From positions 3,043,001-3,107,000 of the forward strand of contig OX291553.1 of NCBI GenBank assembly GCA_946406115.1: a stretch of DNA of 64,000 nt. The letters run 5' to 3'. The notes beneath the pieces were generated by a model. That model had not been told where the DNA came from. It made no database searches and saw only the letters and a list, made by a program, of their open reading frames with translations. Of this stretch, positions 10,190 through 23,500 are shown piece by piece. This DNA is from Apoda limacodes (lineage: Eukaryota; Arthropoda; Insecta; Lepidoptera; Limacodidae). The position numbers and the translations under genes are program-made. Numbering within the stretch: position 1 is the first letter of the stretch; each line of letters starts with the position of its first letter.

Positions 10190-10997
10190 AATGGATGTGC
10201 ATCGAGAATATTGCAACGTGCCTTAAACCAAGTCATTTGATTGACTTCAAATGGCTTTTATGGATGAAAAACCTTCAAAAGCAACCATCTACCGTTGGCA
10301 TAGCGAGTCCAACCGCGGTCGCCTTACTTCTGGGTTTTAACAAACGACGTCCTACGAGGGCTGTCACGAAAGAAAGTATGCTGACAGTAAAAAAAATAAT
10401 TCAATAAAAGAGGCGAATTACATACGAAGAGATTTAGCATACACTGCAGATTGGTTCGGGAAGGAACTTCACCGAAGCTTAGAAACAGGCCCGTGTGTAG
10501 TGGTGCCGTGATATGATTCAAAAATTTGAAGCAATATCGTCTCGGCCCATTTACGATATTGTAGTAGATAATAAATCCTGGATTTATCAATACAATCCTG
10601 AAACGAAGCGTCAGTCTGCAGTTTGGCTATTTCAAAACGAACTAACGCCTACGAAAGTGAAACGATCGGGAAGCGCAGTGCCTGCCAGAAGTTTTGTCTG
10701 CAATGAGCAACAAGCAACAAGCGACCGAACACCGGGCGCCGCGGGGTACTGCGCACTCAGCGCTCCTGGACACCACACCGGTCAGAGTCTTGATTCACTC
10801 TCCTTACAATCCTGATCTGGCACCGTGTGACTTCTTTTTATTCCCTAAAATAAAAAATCAGCTAAAATTACAGCATACAGTATTCATCGCCGGAAGACGC
10901 GCTAGCAGCGTTCGAGAAGGCCGTGACAGTAGTGTCTGCGGTGAGACGAATGAAACTATGTATACAGGCTGGTAGAAAGTTCTTTGAAAAGACTTAA
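10190..10997 (+). pseudogene. Broken mariner-family transposase
   Basis: Pieces in order: KPSKATIYRWHSESNRGR (10270-10323), RRITYEEI (10410-10433), WCRDMIQKFEA (10500-10533), the first catalytic region YDIVVDNKSWIYQYNPETK (10555-10611; D codon at 10567), then HSPYNPDLAPCDFFLFP (10797-10848), which carries the second and third conserved Asp. The last pieces are CIQAGRKFFEKT and TAA at 10995-10997. This is the Tc1/mariner DDE transposase order. Frames change several times and about 80 residues between the catalytic blocks are missing, so the copy is inactive. I could not see matching terminal inverted repeats. Confidence 0.85.
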
Positions 10998-11878
10998 TAA
11001 AATATTTTATCCATAGTGTTTCAGTTTCCCACGAACGTCCCCGCCGGCGGCGACGGAGCTTAATATTAATCATTGATTAGTTAACTATTAATTAATATTA
11101 AACGCGAGGGCTGAGTTTTTTCTCTTAAGAACGCCTTTGTTTTCCGATACGATGGTTAATTTTGTCTGATTTAGTTTGTTTAAGAGCGGTTGCCCAAGCC
11201 GAGGTTCGTGGCTCACACTTGTGCAAACCGTCCTAACTTTTCGCAGCAGAGTGCAAGCTGCGCCGCCGCAAAAGGTAATCCGCGTGAAGTTGTAAAGGCC
11301 AACAGCATTAGTCAGTAGTTAGAAAAAAACACTTTTAGTGCCCCATGGTGGGGTCATTTCTTCGAACGTCTAATTTTAATTGTAAAAGACAAGTTACGTA
11401 AAGTACTAAAGACATCATCTCTTAATAAGTATAATTAACAGTTATATACGACTGTGAATCAGTAGTGAAGTCAAGGCCAATTACTTAAGTGATGATCCCG
11501 CCCCACTGACACTGTCCATGTTTCTACACAATATGCGTGTGGAAAACAACCATAAAGACAGAGAATTAAATATGGGCGTTCCGAGTTCTGTAGTAAGTAA
11601 AGCCCATTATTTTGGTAAGTGAAAAGCTGCTGGTATGAGCTTGACCCCTCCCCTTGGACCTACCTGCAATTACAAACGCAAAGGGCTTTTACATTACATA
11701 AAAAACATACTAAATCTATCTTAATCTTTCAGCTATCCTAATATTTCAAAATTCTAGGCATTTAGGTGCTCCATTTTGGCAATAATGAATAAAATATTCG
11801 AAAATTTACGCATTTTTCGAATGTTTTATTCCTTATTGCCAAAAAATGTGAATAATATGTTTCCGGTAAAACACTGCT
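10998..11878. other. Mostly unassigned; possible GC-rich repeat relic
   Basis: Contains GC-rich DNA at 11030-11060 (CCCGCCGGCGGCGACGG) next to the mariner end and the candidate relic at 11185-11330 listed separately. The remainder is AT-rich without supportable features. Confidence 0.4.
11185..11330 (+). repeat. Possible third, decayed copy of the GC-rich repeat
   Basis: Shares GCCCAAGCCGAGG and a terminal GGCCAACAGCATTAGTCAGT..TTAGAAAAAAA order with the repeats at 5052-5531 and 59031-59500. The match is patchy, so the assignment is tentative. Confidence 0.35.
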
Positions 11879-12238
11879 TGGTAGGTCGATGCTTTACAAG
11901 TTGCAAGTTCAGCCCCATATGGAGTACTGCTGCCATCTCTGGGCAGGTGCACCCGGATATCAGCTTAGCTCTTTTGACTCGGTTCAACGACGGGCTGTGA
12001 GAATTGTCGACGATCCCAAAGTCACTTGCCGTATCGAGCCCTTAACTCTGAGAAAAGCCTTTGCCTCCCTATGTGTGTTCTACCGCTTGTACAATGGTAT
12101 GTGTTCTGAGGAATTGTTCGAAATGATGCCCACGGCTACCTTCTACCGTCGCACTGCTCGCCATCGGCAGGGAATTTATTCTAAAACTTTAGGACCGAAA
12201 TGGTCGCTTAACTTCCTCCCGCGAACACTTGGGTAGTG
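11879..12238 (+). pseudogene. LINE ORF2 C-terminus, copy C
   Basis: Encodes the C-terminal domain after the RT of the 34-kb LINE family: QPHMEYCCHLWAGAPGYQL, RIVDDPKVTCRIEPLTLR, SEELFEMMPTATFYRRTARH, NFLPRTLG. A 12-bp in-frame gap removes the VRFQ part. The ORF2 start and RT core are absent, and the copy breaks off before the 3' UTR. Confidence 0.9.
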
Positions 12239-13975
12239 GAATTCGTTTCTTTTCAAGTTATGGTAAGTTATGGAAGGACAAACCAACGAATCAACAAAGG
12301 TTTTTTAGCTCAACTATTAACAGTTAAGCAATTACCTGTTGAGCCATTGGTATTACCCACTGCTCAATTTAATGCAGATGAGCAATTTAGTTGAGCAGTG
12401 ATGAAGAAGCGGTACAAACACACTTTTGCATTTATAACATTAGTACGGATGAACTACTTATTAGTATAGTAGTTGTAATAGTGTCAGTATTAATTAAGTC
12501 AATAATTTTATTTTCAAAGCCTGCAACTAATTAAAATGCTATAAAATAGACACGCAAACAACTACCTTGGAACCGATTGAAAGAAAAACCGCAACTAAAC
12601 GTACTTCAGTACTTGCGTGTTTACGGAACATGATGACCTTCGGTTTATTTAAATTACATAATATAAAATTTGTTGCAGCGGTTACCTTGACTCCAGCGTC
12701 CAGCATGGCCTCGCTGTAGATCAGCGGTCATATTTTTGCGACCATGTGGCAAAGCTAACGTGCGCGACTACTGAGGGCTTAGCACGAATTTACCCTTACA
12801 TTTAAATAGTTACCTTGAAGTGACGTAGATACCTTAAGTCGTTCTTAGGTTTAAATCACTCCTATAACACGCGAAGCCGTTGCAGACCCCGTATCTGGAA
12901 TATAAACCGACAAAATCCGAAAGATCACACAAATCACAATGATCACATGCACCTCCTGTTAATATCTTTAAAGATATCAGAAAAACTGGTATCTTAACAC
13001 TTGTACGATATTGAGGAACTGCTAAGTCTGCCGATAGGTAATATGTTTACCTGCCTAGTTGTACATTGCTTAGTACAGTAATTGATGACTTTTAATATTT
13101 AATATCTTTTTTTTATCCTTGTTTTTATAACAATTTAATAAATTTTTCTTTTTATTATATCTCACTACAACTTTTGATTTGAATGATTATTATTGTGTTT
13201 TTTTTTTTGTTATTAAAACACAATTTCATAAATAAAAAAGCTGTGCTCGCGACTTTGTTTGTGTGGTTTTTATTTGATTACGCGTATTAAGTAATTCAAA
13301 CTACATGATCTCCTTTTTAAATGTTTATATTTTTTTATGTATTTAATATTTAATTGTTGCAAAATCCTTTTTTGTTCGAAAGGGGTTTATTCCGAAAGGG
13401 CCCCATTTAAATTTCATATAAATCTAATGATGAGTTTCGTAGACAGACTACTACTGAAGTCTTCAAAAAAATGGCAGCAAATCAACTGCGATTGCTGCTA
13501 TCGCATTAATATGCATTATTTACGTAATCACGCAACATAACATACACGCCTTTACACTCGAAAGCAATTGGTCACTCAAAAGTAAAAAATAAAAAAATCC
13601 AAAAATGTGATCTAAATTACAGATTGAACTTGGTGTCTATGTACCTTACACACTTCAATTGCATGAAAACAACTTCAAACTGTAAATCATATCAGATTTT
13701 TGGAAATAAGTTATTATTTTTAACTTTTAATTGAATTTTTTTAAGCTGGTTGATTTTTTTTGTAAATTTTTTTTTATAAACTACCTTTTTATTTTACTTC
13801 TCAGACATCTGCGACCACAGAACACAATACCTATGACCGACTCTGTCATCCTAAATTGTCTGTCCCTTTATTTCTATTGATTTTTTTTCCTAAATATTTG
13901 TAATTTTCAACCTCCAACTTAACCGGATCAGTTCTCATAAGAAGATCATTGTCCTAGTTTTTATTTTAGCGTACC
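12239..13975. other. AT-rich stretch, no gene recognised
   Basis: At 12305-12400 the words GCTCAAC and GTTGAGC recur, giving weak fold-back potential. The block 12670-12800 is GC-richer (CTCCAGCGTCCAGCATGGCC) and looks like part of an interspersed repeat I cannot name. Otherwise AT-rich with long T-runs at 13200-13210 and 13740-13790. Confidence 0.45.
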
Positions 13976-14171
13976 AACTTGTCCGTCTACGAAACATTGA
14001 TGGAACTTGTCTGTCTACGAGACATTGATGGAACTTGTCTGTCTACGAAACATTGATGGAACTTGTCTGTCTACGAGACATTGATGGAACTTGTCTGTCT
14101 ACGAGACATTGATGGAACTTGTCTGTCTACGAGACATTGATGGAAGTTGTGTGTCTACAAGACATTGATGA
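13976..14171. repeat. 28-bp minisatellite, 7 copies
   Basis: Seven head-to-tail units of exactly 28 bp. Each begins AACTTGTCTGTCTACGAGAC and ends ATTGATGG. Units alternate between CGAGAC and CGAAAC variants, and the last unit is the most diverged. Confidence 0.95.
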
Positions 14172-16929
14172 GACAATAAAATTATTTATACACATAACCA
14201 TGGCTAAACTCGTATTTGCGAATCATAAAAACTAACCTATAGCGTGCCTTACACGCGCACTTTCTAAATCAGTGTTCCATGGGATGAAAACTGAATTAGC
14301 ACTTACAAAATTATGTGAAATTATTTTACAAACCTGCATTATCGTGATTTTTTCAGAAATACTTACGTGACAGAAGAGTTAGAATAACTTTTTGATTTAA
14401 CTCACAAAATATAAAAGAGGGAGAAAAGTACTTAAAATCATCCCTCAGTTATATGTATTAAGAGCTACCCTTAAAAATAACATCTTAATTTCAGTACAAT
14501 TAATATTATGGCGGTTCACATAAATTCAACAGGCTGTGAATAGTTCGTAAGTCACGAAAAACGTACCCACAGTTTTAATTGTCTGTGATAAAAAAAAACG
14601 AAATGTAGTTCTCTTATTTATATGTTTGTCTTTAGAGTCATAGAGCAATGTTATAACCGTGAAAAAAAAACTTCGTAATGATTGTCTTCAGAGTCATTGA
14701 GCTATGTTTTAGGGGAGAAGGGAGGTTCTTGTAACATTTTTCATTAATACAATGGAGTGACTAGACTATTGAGTATTTTAAGGAAAAGGGCTTTTAAATG
14801 AGTAATCAGATATTTGAAAATATATTCCCATAATTTTTTTTTTCCTAAATCTATAATTAATTTGTATTTATAGCTCTTTTTGCTGAAAAATTCGCTTGTT
14901 ACAACTGTGTGTAGTTGTAACGAACTAAGGTTAAGGTTACCTGGCAAAAACAGTACTTCTGTTGAAAACCGGTCACGGTGCCCTCCCGCGCGTTACTGGC
15001 TGCGCTTACGTCGTAGGCCCTATCTTAAATAGTTGAGTTCAAAATTGAAACAGAATATTTGAAACCAGCTGAGTTATTAAGCTGTTACTGCTTACGCCCG
15101 TTACAACAAGCCCTTCTCCCCCTACACGTGAAAAAAACTTCGTAATGCAGGTCCCTTATTTATATGTTTATCTTTAGAGTCATTGAGCAACGTTATACAC
15201 GTAAAAACACCATAGAATATTTTAGATTAACCCTAAAAAAATACCATAAACGTAATTTTCACCTTCTCATGTATTGGAGTCACGCACATTTGAAATCTAT
15301 GGCAGGTAGTATGATTGTAAGGGATGAATGGACGCACATGACGAAACTAAAAATATTCCGTTTTGTTTATTTTTATAAAACAGTATGAATGTTAACATAA
15401 TTACCCCTTTTTTTGGTCAAAATCGATGTCAGGGTACAGAATTTTATGGTTGGGAAATGCCAAGGGACGGACAAACGAAGGATAAACGGACATGATGAAA
15501 CTAATGGTTCAATTTGAGTATTTATCTTATCCAAAACAAACAAACACGGTAACTTACTACTTACTGAGTCAAACTTACCAAGAAATCAGGACAAATTAAT
15601 AACATGTTTATTTATTTGTGATTTTAGACTTTTTCGGTTCTGATATATTTTTCGGTCAGTAAATGTCAAAAAAAAATATCTGTCTCTCTGTCCGAAATTA
15701 TTCAACTCAGATCATACTAATGCTTAAGACTTGAAACTAACAATGTTAGTAGATAGTAGTGTCAGGATCAACATGGGGTACTCTTTGCCTAAAAAAAATT
15801 GACTACGTGTTTTAATTCCACAATGAATTTAGTATTACCTAATTAACATTTTTATACTTGATTAGAAGAATTAAAATTGTCAGTTCCTGGTAAGATTTTA
15901 ATAAATTCAGATCTCAACAAACATGATATAGTAAGAAATATAGTAAGAATATTAAGAGGGCGATATAGGTAATTCTTACGTTGTGTATGTAAATGCACTA
16001 TAAATCATTAGATAATGTCATATTCATATGATATATATATATTATATACTTCTTAAGTAATTTATACCGTAATGACGCCTTGAAACTTTTAATGTTTTGT
16101 ATGGAATTTAACGTTATTACCGTTTTGTAGTCACATTTATTGACTTTTTGCTACAACTTAGAGTCAGTGCACTAGATAACAAGCTATTCTAATTATTTAA
16201 CCAACTTTTATTACAAACAAATACAAAACACGTTTTAAAAATTTGCACAAGTGTTGAAACAATGGTCACTTCCAGATTTTTTTAATGCATTAAATACAAT
16301 AAAATCATTCAGTAAGGTAATGCACTAGAAAATTCAAAAAAAAAATTCAAACCTTTAGATGCTATAGTTTAGCCACAAAATTTTCACAAAAATGGCGTAT
16401 TTTCGCGGCTAGCCTATACCGCAGCCTTAAGTTAAGATCTAATCGCTAAGGTCAAGTGAACGGCTGGGGCTCAAGCAGCTTGAACACAACACAAGGTGAA
16501 ACAAAAACATGTCACCTAAATAATTATATAGTAATTTGAAGGTATTATTTTTCCGTTAGATTTTGGTTTGCCCTCCGGTATTGTCAGTTTCAATTATCTT
16601 TTGTTTGACACAAATATAGCTCTCTGTTTCACTTATGGATTTTTACCTTTTGTCAGTATGGGTATACCCATTTATGTTTAGCACAGGACTTATGAATCAA
16701 AAGTTTAACAATAAAACAAAGATTTCCGATAACGGAAACCACTGATGGATGGCAGAGAGGAAAATCGATGTACTCTTTGACGGAAACCGAAAATCTAGTG
16801 TAATTTTAATGGTGAAAAGAAAATTTTCTTTACTTTCTAATATATTATAAAAAATCTAATTAATTTTCTAACGACGACAAAACCTCATGCAATCATTTCC
16901 TGATGACGAAAAGAAAGTTCGATGGACTA
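14172..16929. other. AT-rich stretch with a local duplicated segment
   Basis: Segments 14597-14722 and 15125-15206 share AAAAACTTCGTAATG, CTTATTTATATGTTT and TTTAGAGTCATTGAGCAA, so a block of about 80 bp is present twice or three times. No gene is supported; the rest is ordinary AT-rich DNA. Confidence 0.5.
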
Positions 16930-17290
16930 TTTTTTATCATTAGGTTTGACTTCATCTCACCTGATAGAACGTGACGATGCAGTCAAGAATGGTACTCGTA
17001 CACGCAAACTCAAATAATATCTATTCATTCTGGCCTTGAAAGACCCTGAGTTGTAAAAATCGGGAAACACTGACGGAGGTAAGGAGTTCCACTCCACATA
17101 ATGAATGACGAAGCATAGCGCTTCGTGCGGATAGGTGGAATATCGACAACAAAGGGGTAAAAGCCGCTACTCCGTCTCGTTAACCGAAGGTGGAATGAAG
17201 CTGACGGAATAAAGTCATGTAGTTTTTATGCACTTTCCATCGGATAATATGGTTTGTTTTCCAAAAAGGGCGACCCTGACCCCTAATTAG
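16930..17290 (-). pseudogene. LINE RT C-terminal remnant (separate family)
   Basis: The minus strand encodes DFIPSASFHLRLTRRSSGFY, PFVVDIPPIRTKRYASSF and then a frameshifted continuation. This is the domain that follows the RT in some insect LINEs (pattern SFH-R-TR, VDIPP-RT-R-ASSF). The plus strand carries the matching 3'-UTR wording TCACCTGATAGAACGTGACG at 16959. Only the last 110 or so codons and the 3' UTR are present, so it is a 5'-truncated old copy. Confidence 0.75.
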
Positions 17291-19127
17291 TTTAAGTCTA
17301 TTCAAATATATTTTTTCTCTAAGACAACATCAAGCACAGATAGCTATCGTAACAGATTCTATATAATGTAAAACGACTAGCTGTGCCCGCGGCTCCGGCT
17401 TTGCTGAATTTGTTGCTATGGCGGAAACAAATTTTCCTGGAACAATTGTAGCCTTTGTGTTAATTTATGATATAAGATATGTTCATTCCAATTTGTCGAT
17501 TTGGTCGATTTCATCCAAATTCGTCGAGCTGGTGCAGCGAGAAGGCGTTACAAACACACAAACTGTATTTCCTAAAATTCAATATATAGGATCCATCAGT
17601 TTTAAATTTTATTATTTTCCCCATAATAATGATTAACTGTTATTCTTTATTGACACGTGTAAACAAACCTTAAGCAATATATTTTTTGCCTTAAGTCATA
17701 AATTATAACCTTAATTAATTAATAAATCATAACATACTTTGTTAGAAAAAGCTTGTAACAGTTTTAACCTAAAGTTGACATGAAAAACATTAAAATAAGC
17801 TAAGGAAAAATCATTGTTAATTTTCTAGGCTTTACTTTTACTAAAATAGTTTTTAAATTTTAGACTAATAATTTAAGAGACATAGAATATATTAACATGG
17901 CCATTCTTGTTGAAACAATGATGTCCAGAAACTGGCAAACTACACTACTAATCCTACTACAGACATAGTAGTCTAGTCACCTAGTGTTAAAACAAACACA
18001 TGGCAGTCACTTAGTGTTAAACCAAACACATGGTAGTCACCTAGTGTTAAATTATATTAATCTAACCGTGGTTAAGTAACCTAACTAACGGTGGGTACAC
18101 AAAATATGATGAACCTTGAAATGTAAACTATATGACTTCCTTATCTTGTCTTAATCTAATGGCGATACAGACATGAGGTCAAATAACAAATATATATATA
18201 CAATGCAGATCCAGTCGATGACTAAGATGCCAATTTTGTACAATTTAATATTTTGCCAAAAATATTAGTAAAATAGTTCAGAACGTGATATACACTTGTT
18301 ATTACAAAAATAGCAAGTCAGGAAGTGTTCAAGGTGATCCAGCGACAGTGGTGAATGGTAGACTAGTATTGTTAAGACAATAAAAGTTGCATATAGGTTT
18401 ATTGTTATTTTATTGTAAGCAATATCCTTATTTAAATATATACAAAACTGTCGCCGACAATAAAATACAATATAATAAACAGTTGTCAATAACTATTTGT
18501 ACTGCACGGTAACTATTTATATTATTAAACCGCAAGATAAATTCAAAATTAAAAGTTGCGACTTTTCGAAATTTACTCCCGACTCTTGATGTCTGCAATA
18601 CAATACAAAATACAAAATATTTGACCTCGCACCACTTAGAACCATTTTTGAGCGGACCACTATTTGACTTATTTTTAAATGCTCATTAAAAAACTTAAAA
18701 TCTTTTAATTTATTTATTAGGAATCAAAATAATTATTGTAATGTAAACAAACATATTGCTATTTATTTAGCATTATTTTAAAAATTTCATCTAAAATACT
18801 GAAAATATAATATCGCACGCTAACTAAGTGATAACTTTGCCGCTGAGTGTGCCTACCTCTAGCGAGCAAGTGGTTTTGTAGTTCGCAAAGCTTGTGCGAG
18901 AGTAAGTTATTGATTACTTTTATTATGTTCAGTCTAGTCTTATGATTATTGCAGTGAATTTGAATGTGTAATATTACTAACCTATAAATTTTCATTAATA
19001 GATATACATTACAATGGAATTGGACGTTTCTTTACCTAATAATAGTACCTAACATACACAAAGAACATGGTTAAGGAATGGTCTACAAATCATAAACTAG
19101 AGACATTTCAAGGTGCACCTCCGCTAG
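17291..19127. other. AT-rich stretch; one Helitron-like end
   Basis: GACTAGCTGTGCCCGCGGCT at 17379-17398 resembles the 3' end of the lepidopteran Helitron-like family read from the other strand. At 17975-18055 the phrase TAGTCACCTAGTGTTAAA with AACACATGG occurs about three times in tandem. No gene is supported. Confidence 0.45.
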
Positions 19128-19337
19128 AACTGGTCTCATGCGTATCAGTGGGCAAAAAGTGACAGGAGCGTCAAAGTCTTAGAATCAGACTCCGTACGAA
19201 ACACTTATATAGTAGATAGCTCAACGGCAAGTAACATTTCATTTAGTCAACACTGGAACACTTTCGATCAATTTAGACAAAATGCTTTTGCTTTTGGTAG
19301 TGTTGCCCACGCAAAGAAACTCCTAGATGAATGGTAA
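19128..19337 (+). other. Open segment of 69 codons, unidentified
   Basis: The frame is open from 19128 (just after a TAG) to TAA 19335-19337 and reads like protein (WSHAYQWAKSDRSV, then SFSQHWNTFDQFRQNAFAFG). It has no ATG near its beginning. A GT follows within the last codons (ATG|GTAAAT at 19331-19339), so an exon is conceivable. It lies beyond the 3' end of the transporter gene, on the opposite strand. I do not recognise a family. It could be part of a transposase or simply chance. Confidence 0.2.
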
Positions 19338-19899
19338 ATGCACCTGACCCATTTTTTCAAGGATTATATGTATATGCAAGCTTGTAATCGAGCTTGCGAT
19401 TTGGTTTAAGTATGTGACACCGCCTGCAGAGGCCAAAACGGGAAGCAAGGGCGTTCGGCCAAGGCCTGCTATAATAATTCAATAAAAACGACTATAAAGT
19501 AAAGTTACTAACTATTTGTATCCAATTTTATATTTGATTGTTGGTCTCATTGTGTTGTAATTAGCGAATAATTTAATTATAATGACAAAATAAAATGGTG
19601 TTTCAGTTAAATAAATTGCCTTCATAAATAGTAGCAATGTTTTAAATTTATTGTCCGCTAGTAATTATTAGATACGTATTCATCAAAAAGCTCCGCTTTT
19701 TAATTATAAGCGATGCGTCACAAACTCAAATTGTTGCTAAAATAATAATATTTTGAGGTAACTATTTTGCTATCCAATTAGTATTTTTGATTAGGATTGG
19801 GATTTTTTTTTTAAAACAGTATTATTGTTTTATGAATTTTAAACTTAAGTTTTTGTATTTACTAAAAATACGTACCTAACTACGTTAGATTCCTTATAA

Positions 19900-19905
19900 T
19901 TTATT
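19900..19905 (-). promoter_or_regulatory. Candidate polyadenylation signal AATAAA
   Basis: On the minus strand AATAAA lies about 187 bp past the transporter stop codon at 20092, a reasonable 3'-UTR length. Other AT-rich hexamers are nearby, so the choice is tentative. Confidence 0.4.
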
Positions 19906-20091
19906 TAAAATTAAATGATAATCCACTAACACGCTAAACGCTAACGTTCATCATTCATAGTACTGTCAGTTCACTGCCTTCAACATATTGGCGCCCGCTT
20001 GGCCTTATCGTCGACGAGAATTTAATTTAAGTCCTTCTTGTCAAAAAAAAACTCCCTTGCAACATTCGTGGGCAGTTTGGTGTACACCGAC

Positions 20092-20502
20092 TCAACTAAT
20101 GGTATCCTGTAAGGTCATACCTTTAGTTTCCGGCAATATTATACAGTTTAAAGACCCTAAAACAGGTAAAATGGCCAAAATTAAAGATGGCACCCACTGT
20201 GGACTTATGTTGACTATAAAAGGCGCTATCATTCCTCCAACCAGAGAACCAGCCGAAGCTACTCCACAAGCCATACTCCGGAGTGGCGTGGGGTACAGCT
20301 CAGCAACAAACACCACCGCCACGTAGAACGTCACGCTGTTAGCGCAGATCCCGATGATGCCGAGAACCGTGATACCCCAATGTCCTTCCGGAGTAAAGAT
20401 CAACACCACCATCGTCAAAGTGGTGATTAAGAAAGTAGCGATTATTGTAGCCTTCCGACCGTATATTCTGTTTACGTACATGGCTACGAAACTACCGGGT
20501 AC
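20092..20502 (-). CDS. Transporter exon 4 (stop codon)
   Basis: Acceptor TTTACTTGCAG|GTACCC in phase 0, matching exon 3. Encodes VPGSFVAMYVNRIYGRK to LPETKGMTLQDTIS and TGA at 20094-20092, that is helices 8 to 12. Separated from exon 3 by a 7,059-bp intron. Confidence 0.92.
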   Translation of the reverse strand, partial: VPGSFVAMYVNRIYGRKATIIATFLITTLTMVVLIFTPEGHWGITVLGIIGICANSVTFYVAVVFVAELYPTPLRSMACGVASAGSLVGGMIAPFIVNISPQWVPSLILAILPVLGSLNCIILPETKGMTLQDTIS

Positions 20503-23500
20503 CTGCAAGTAAAGGTTAATGTTATTATATTATATTACGGTATATACAAGAGTTATTAATTGTCGACCGTGGAAGTTCTTGGTTCTGGGATAGTTGGTAA
20601 AAAAAGGCCTATATCCTATGATACTTTACACCCAAAACGCCCCACACGAACAGACTTTTCCTTCGAGTTGCAACGGAGCAAATGGTGTCATATGTTTGTC
20701 ACAGCGATACCAAAGACAAATAAGGATATTCATATACTTTTGTTTGATAAATTTTTGCAGTATTTCTGTTTTTGTTATTGAATGCAAACAGCATTTATTA
20801 TTATTAAAATCCTTCTTGTGGATACATTTTCAGTGATGTATTTAGAGATTTGTTTTATTAAGTCGTGACAATAATAAAATTAAAATAACAATAAACATAT
20901 ATGTAAATTTTTTTTAAATAAAAACATGTAATTATAAGTATTATACAAAAAACCATTTTACATAATATTTAAATGGCTTCCTTAAACTGAAAAAATCTGA
21001 ACTAAGTTGACTTGTACACAGTGCTGCAATGTAGACGTGGGCGCCACGTCCCGCCAGCACGCCGCCGCCGCCGCCCTATTCATTCTCCGCGGCGCGTGAG
21101 TCGTGAAACATTTGCGTGTACATTTATTTATATATGTGTGGTCTGATGACTAATTCCGTAGTATACTATGTGCACTGTAAAAGTAGTATTTCCGCCAGCC
21201 CTATAGCTAGACTATCGCACCGTCTTTGTTGGGGTCCACTTACACTCTAACAAACTTAATTTGTTATACGAATCCTGTGCTGCTGCGTGTAATTGACACA
21301 TATTAATCAGGAAAGAAAAATAAAAAGGTTAGTTAGCAAAGCCAAGCCAGAAATTACCAGCAAATCTGAACTTATTATCGCACTGTTAGTATGCATACAT
21401 CCATGCCAAAACTTAATGAAGTTATCATGGAGTAAGCAATATCAACATGCTTCTACAAAATTGTAAGTTTTAAGAAATATGTTTTAAACTTTACATTCTA
21501 CAGATGTGTGTTTAAAGCAGAAGATTTTAGCGTTTGCCTGTTGTGCCTGCTAGAAGAGTAAAAGCTGCCTAAGCTACCGAAAAAAATAGCAACATACGTG
21601 TTTATAAAGCTGCAAATTCATCTGTGTTTTAATACATGTAAATTTAAATAAACTATGAAAATTACAAGCTTGTTGTATGTTCTGGCTGGTACTTGCATTT
21701 TATTCTTTTTACATTTTAACATATCGTGTATAGTAAAATGTTACTTAAATTACAGACTTGTAGAAACATGTTCCAGCATCAGAGGCGGATTATCCCTTAG
21801 GCAAATTAGGCACGTGCCTTAGGCGCGAGGCTACAAAGTACAAAAATACATCAATATATCAAAAAAAAATTGTGTCAGTCAGTACTCTATATAAAAAGAT
21901 TTTTTAATTGTATAGAGAAGTAAAGCTTCCGAAGCGTGCTTCTTGATTATTCCTACAAGGCCTGATCTATACATACGTAGGTATGTACTTATACTATAGT
22001 TTAAACAAAGTTGTTTCCCGCATTCTGTCCCTGTGTAGGCTTAGATTTTCTAAACTAGGTGCGCAACGGATTTTTATACTGTTTTTACTATCATTCAGAT
22101 AATTTCTTTCGGGTAGTTAACAGTTTCGTACTATATAATTATATTTTAATATATTTACTTGATAAAAACCACATTGTTTTGCACCAGGTCCTTTTTTACC
22201 TATCTATAGATATGATAGATCTATCATTAAAATATAATTATTAATATTTTAAAGGTGTAAAGCTTCTTTATCGTCAACTCCTTGTCATTCCTCGCAGGGA
22301 ACAGCAAATCCAAGCTTACTAAATACAGACATACTACTAACAGAACAGTTTTGAAGACTTGGATAGGATAAGGCAATAAAACAAATTAGAAAGATATTAT
22401 TTTAAAATAAAGATTGGACCCACCAACTTACAACAAAAAACAATTATATATATTCATTATCTTTTCCTAGCCTTAGTTTTCGCAAAAGTATCATGACGGG
22501 TGAAATCTAGGCTTTATACGGCTTTGCTATTAGCGACAAATGTCGGGGCCGACCATGATAATCAATTTTTTTTATAGATTTTATTTATTTTATTTTATTT
22601 TCGAAATGATCTGACAGCTCCAGAAAAACTGACACGAATTTTAAAGGATAATCACATTGCTGTAAATACTTACATTTTTAATACATGCAATTTACATTTA
22701 CAAAAATCAAAAAAAGTTTAATGTTTCTTAAGATCATAGGAATTTCGGCGCCTTTTTACTAAACTTTACGAGATATGTCAAAATGATGTATTACAGAATT
22801 GTGTATCTTAAAAATTCCTACAAAAAAGTCCGCGATGGCATATGTCTATATCCCATGGATAACACACAATAGCAACAGTTTTTTTTAACAAACTTCTTCT
22901 ATTTTACGTAATTATAAATTACTTGCTTATCCCCGCGACTTCGGCTGCGTTTACTTTTACTTTTGAAGCCAATAACTTGCAAAATATTTTTAAAAAGACC
23001 TATCCAAAGATGATGGGGTGTTTGAAAAACTAAAATAAAAAGTCAGTATTGCAATGGTTGTTAAGTTGTCGTAAATTGCCATCTATAGAATTTTCTAATT
23101 TTAAATCTATGGCCGGTAGAGGGAGGGGTGCCAATGAGGTGCTTGCCTAAGGCGCTCTCGACATTTAATCCAACTCTGTCTAGCAGGTTACTTACGAACA
23201 AATTTTTAGTTTTTGCAATATTTTTTACACTTAACCTTTAACCGGTTTTCATGACGTTTTCTTGGTTTTCTAATAAACTAATCATCGTGAGCATCCGCCA
23301 TTTTTAGTATTCTCACAAAGATGACGTATAAGTATAAGTATAAGCCGATCGGCGCTGTATCACTTAAGGTGGAAACATACTACCAAAACGCGACGCCACG
23401 CCACGCCACCCGACGCATTTCAGTACTAATCAGTCCCATACGTTTAATATGGTCAGAAACAAATAGACAACACGCCATGCGATCAAACGCACTCCCACGC

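Noticed and set aside
12690..12730. Exon ending in AAG|GTAACC on the minus strand
   Set aside because: The short frame is not supported by an acceptor or by neighbouring exons, and the block looks like interspersed repeat DNA.
21040..21110. CpG patch with (GCC)n as a nested gene start
   Set aside because: Too short, no ORF and no TATA/initiator; more likely repeat-derived.
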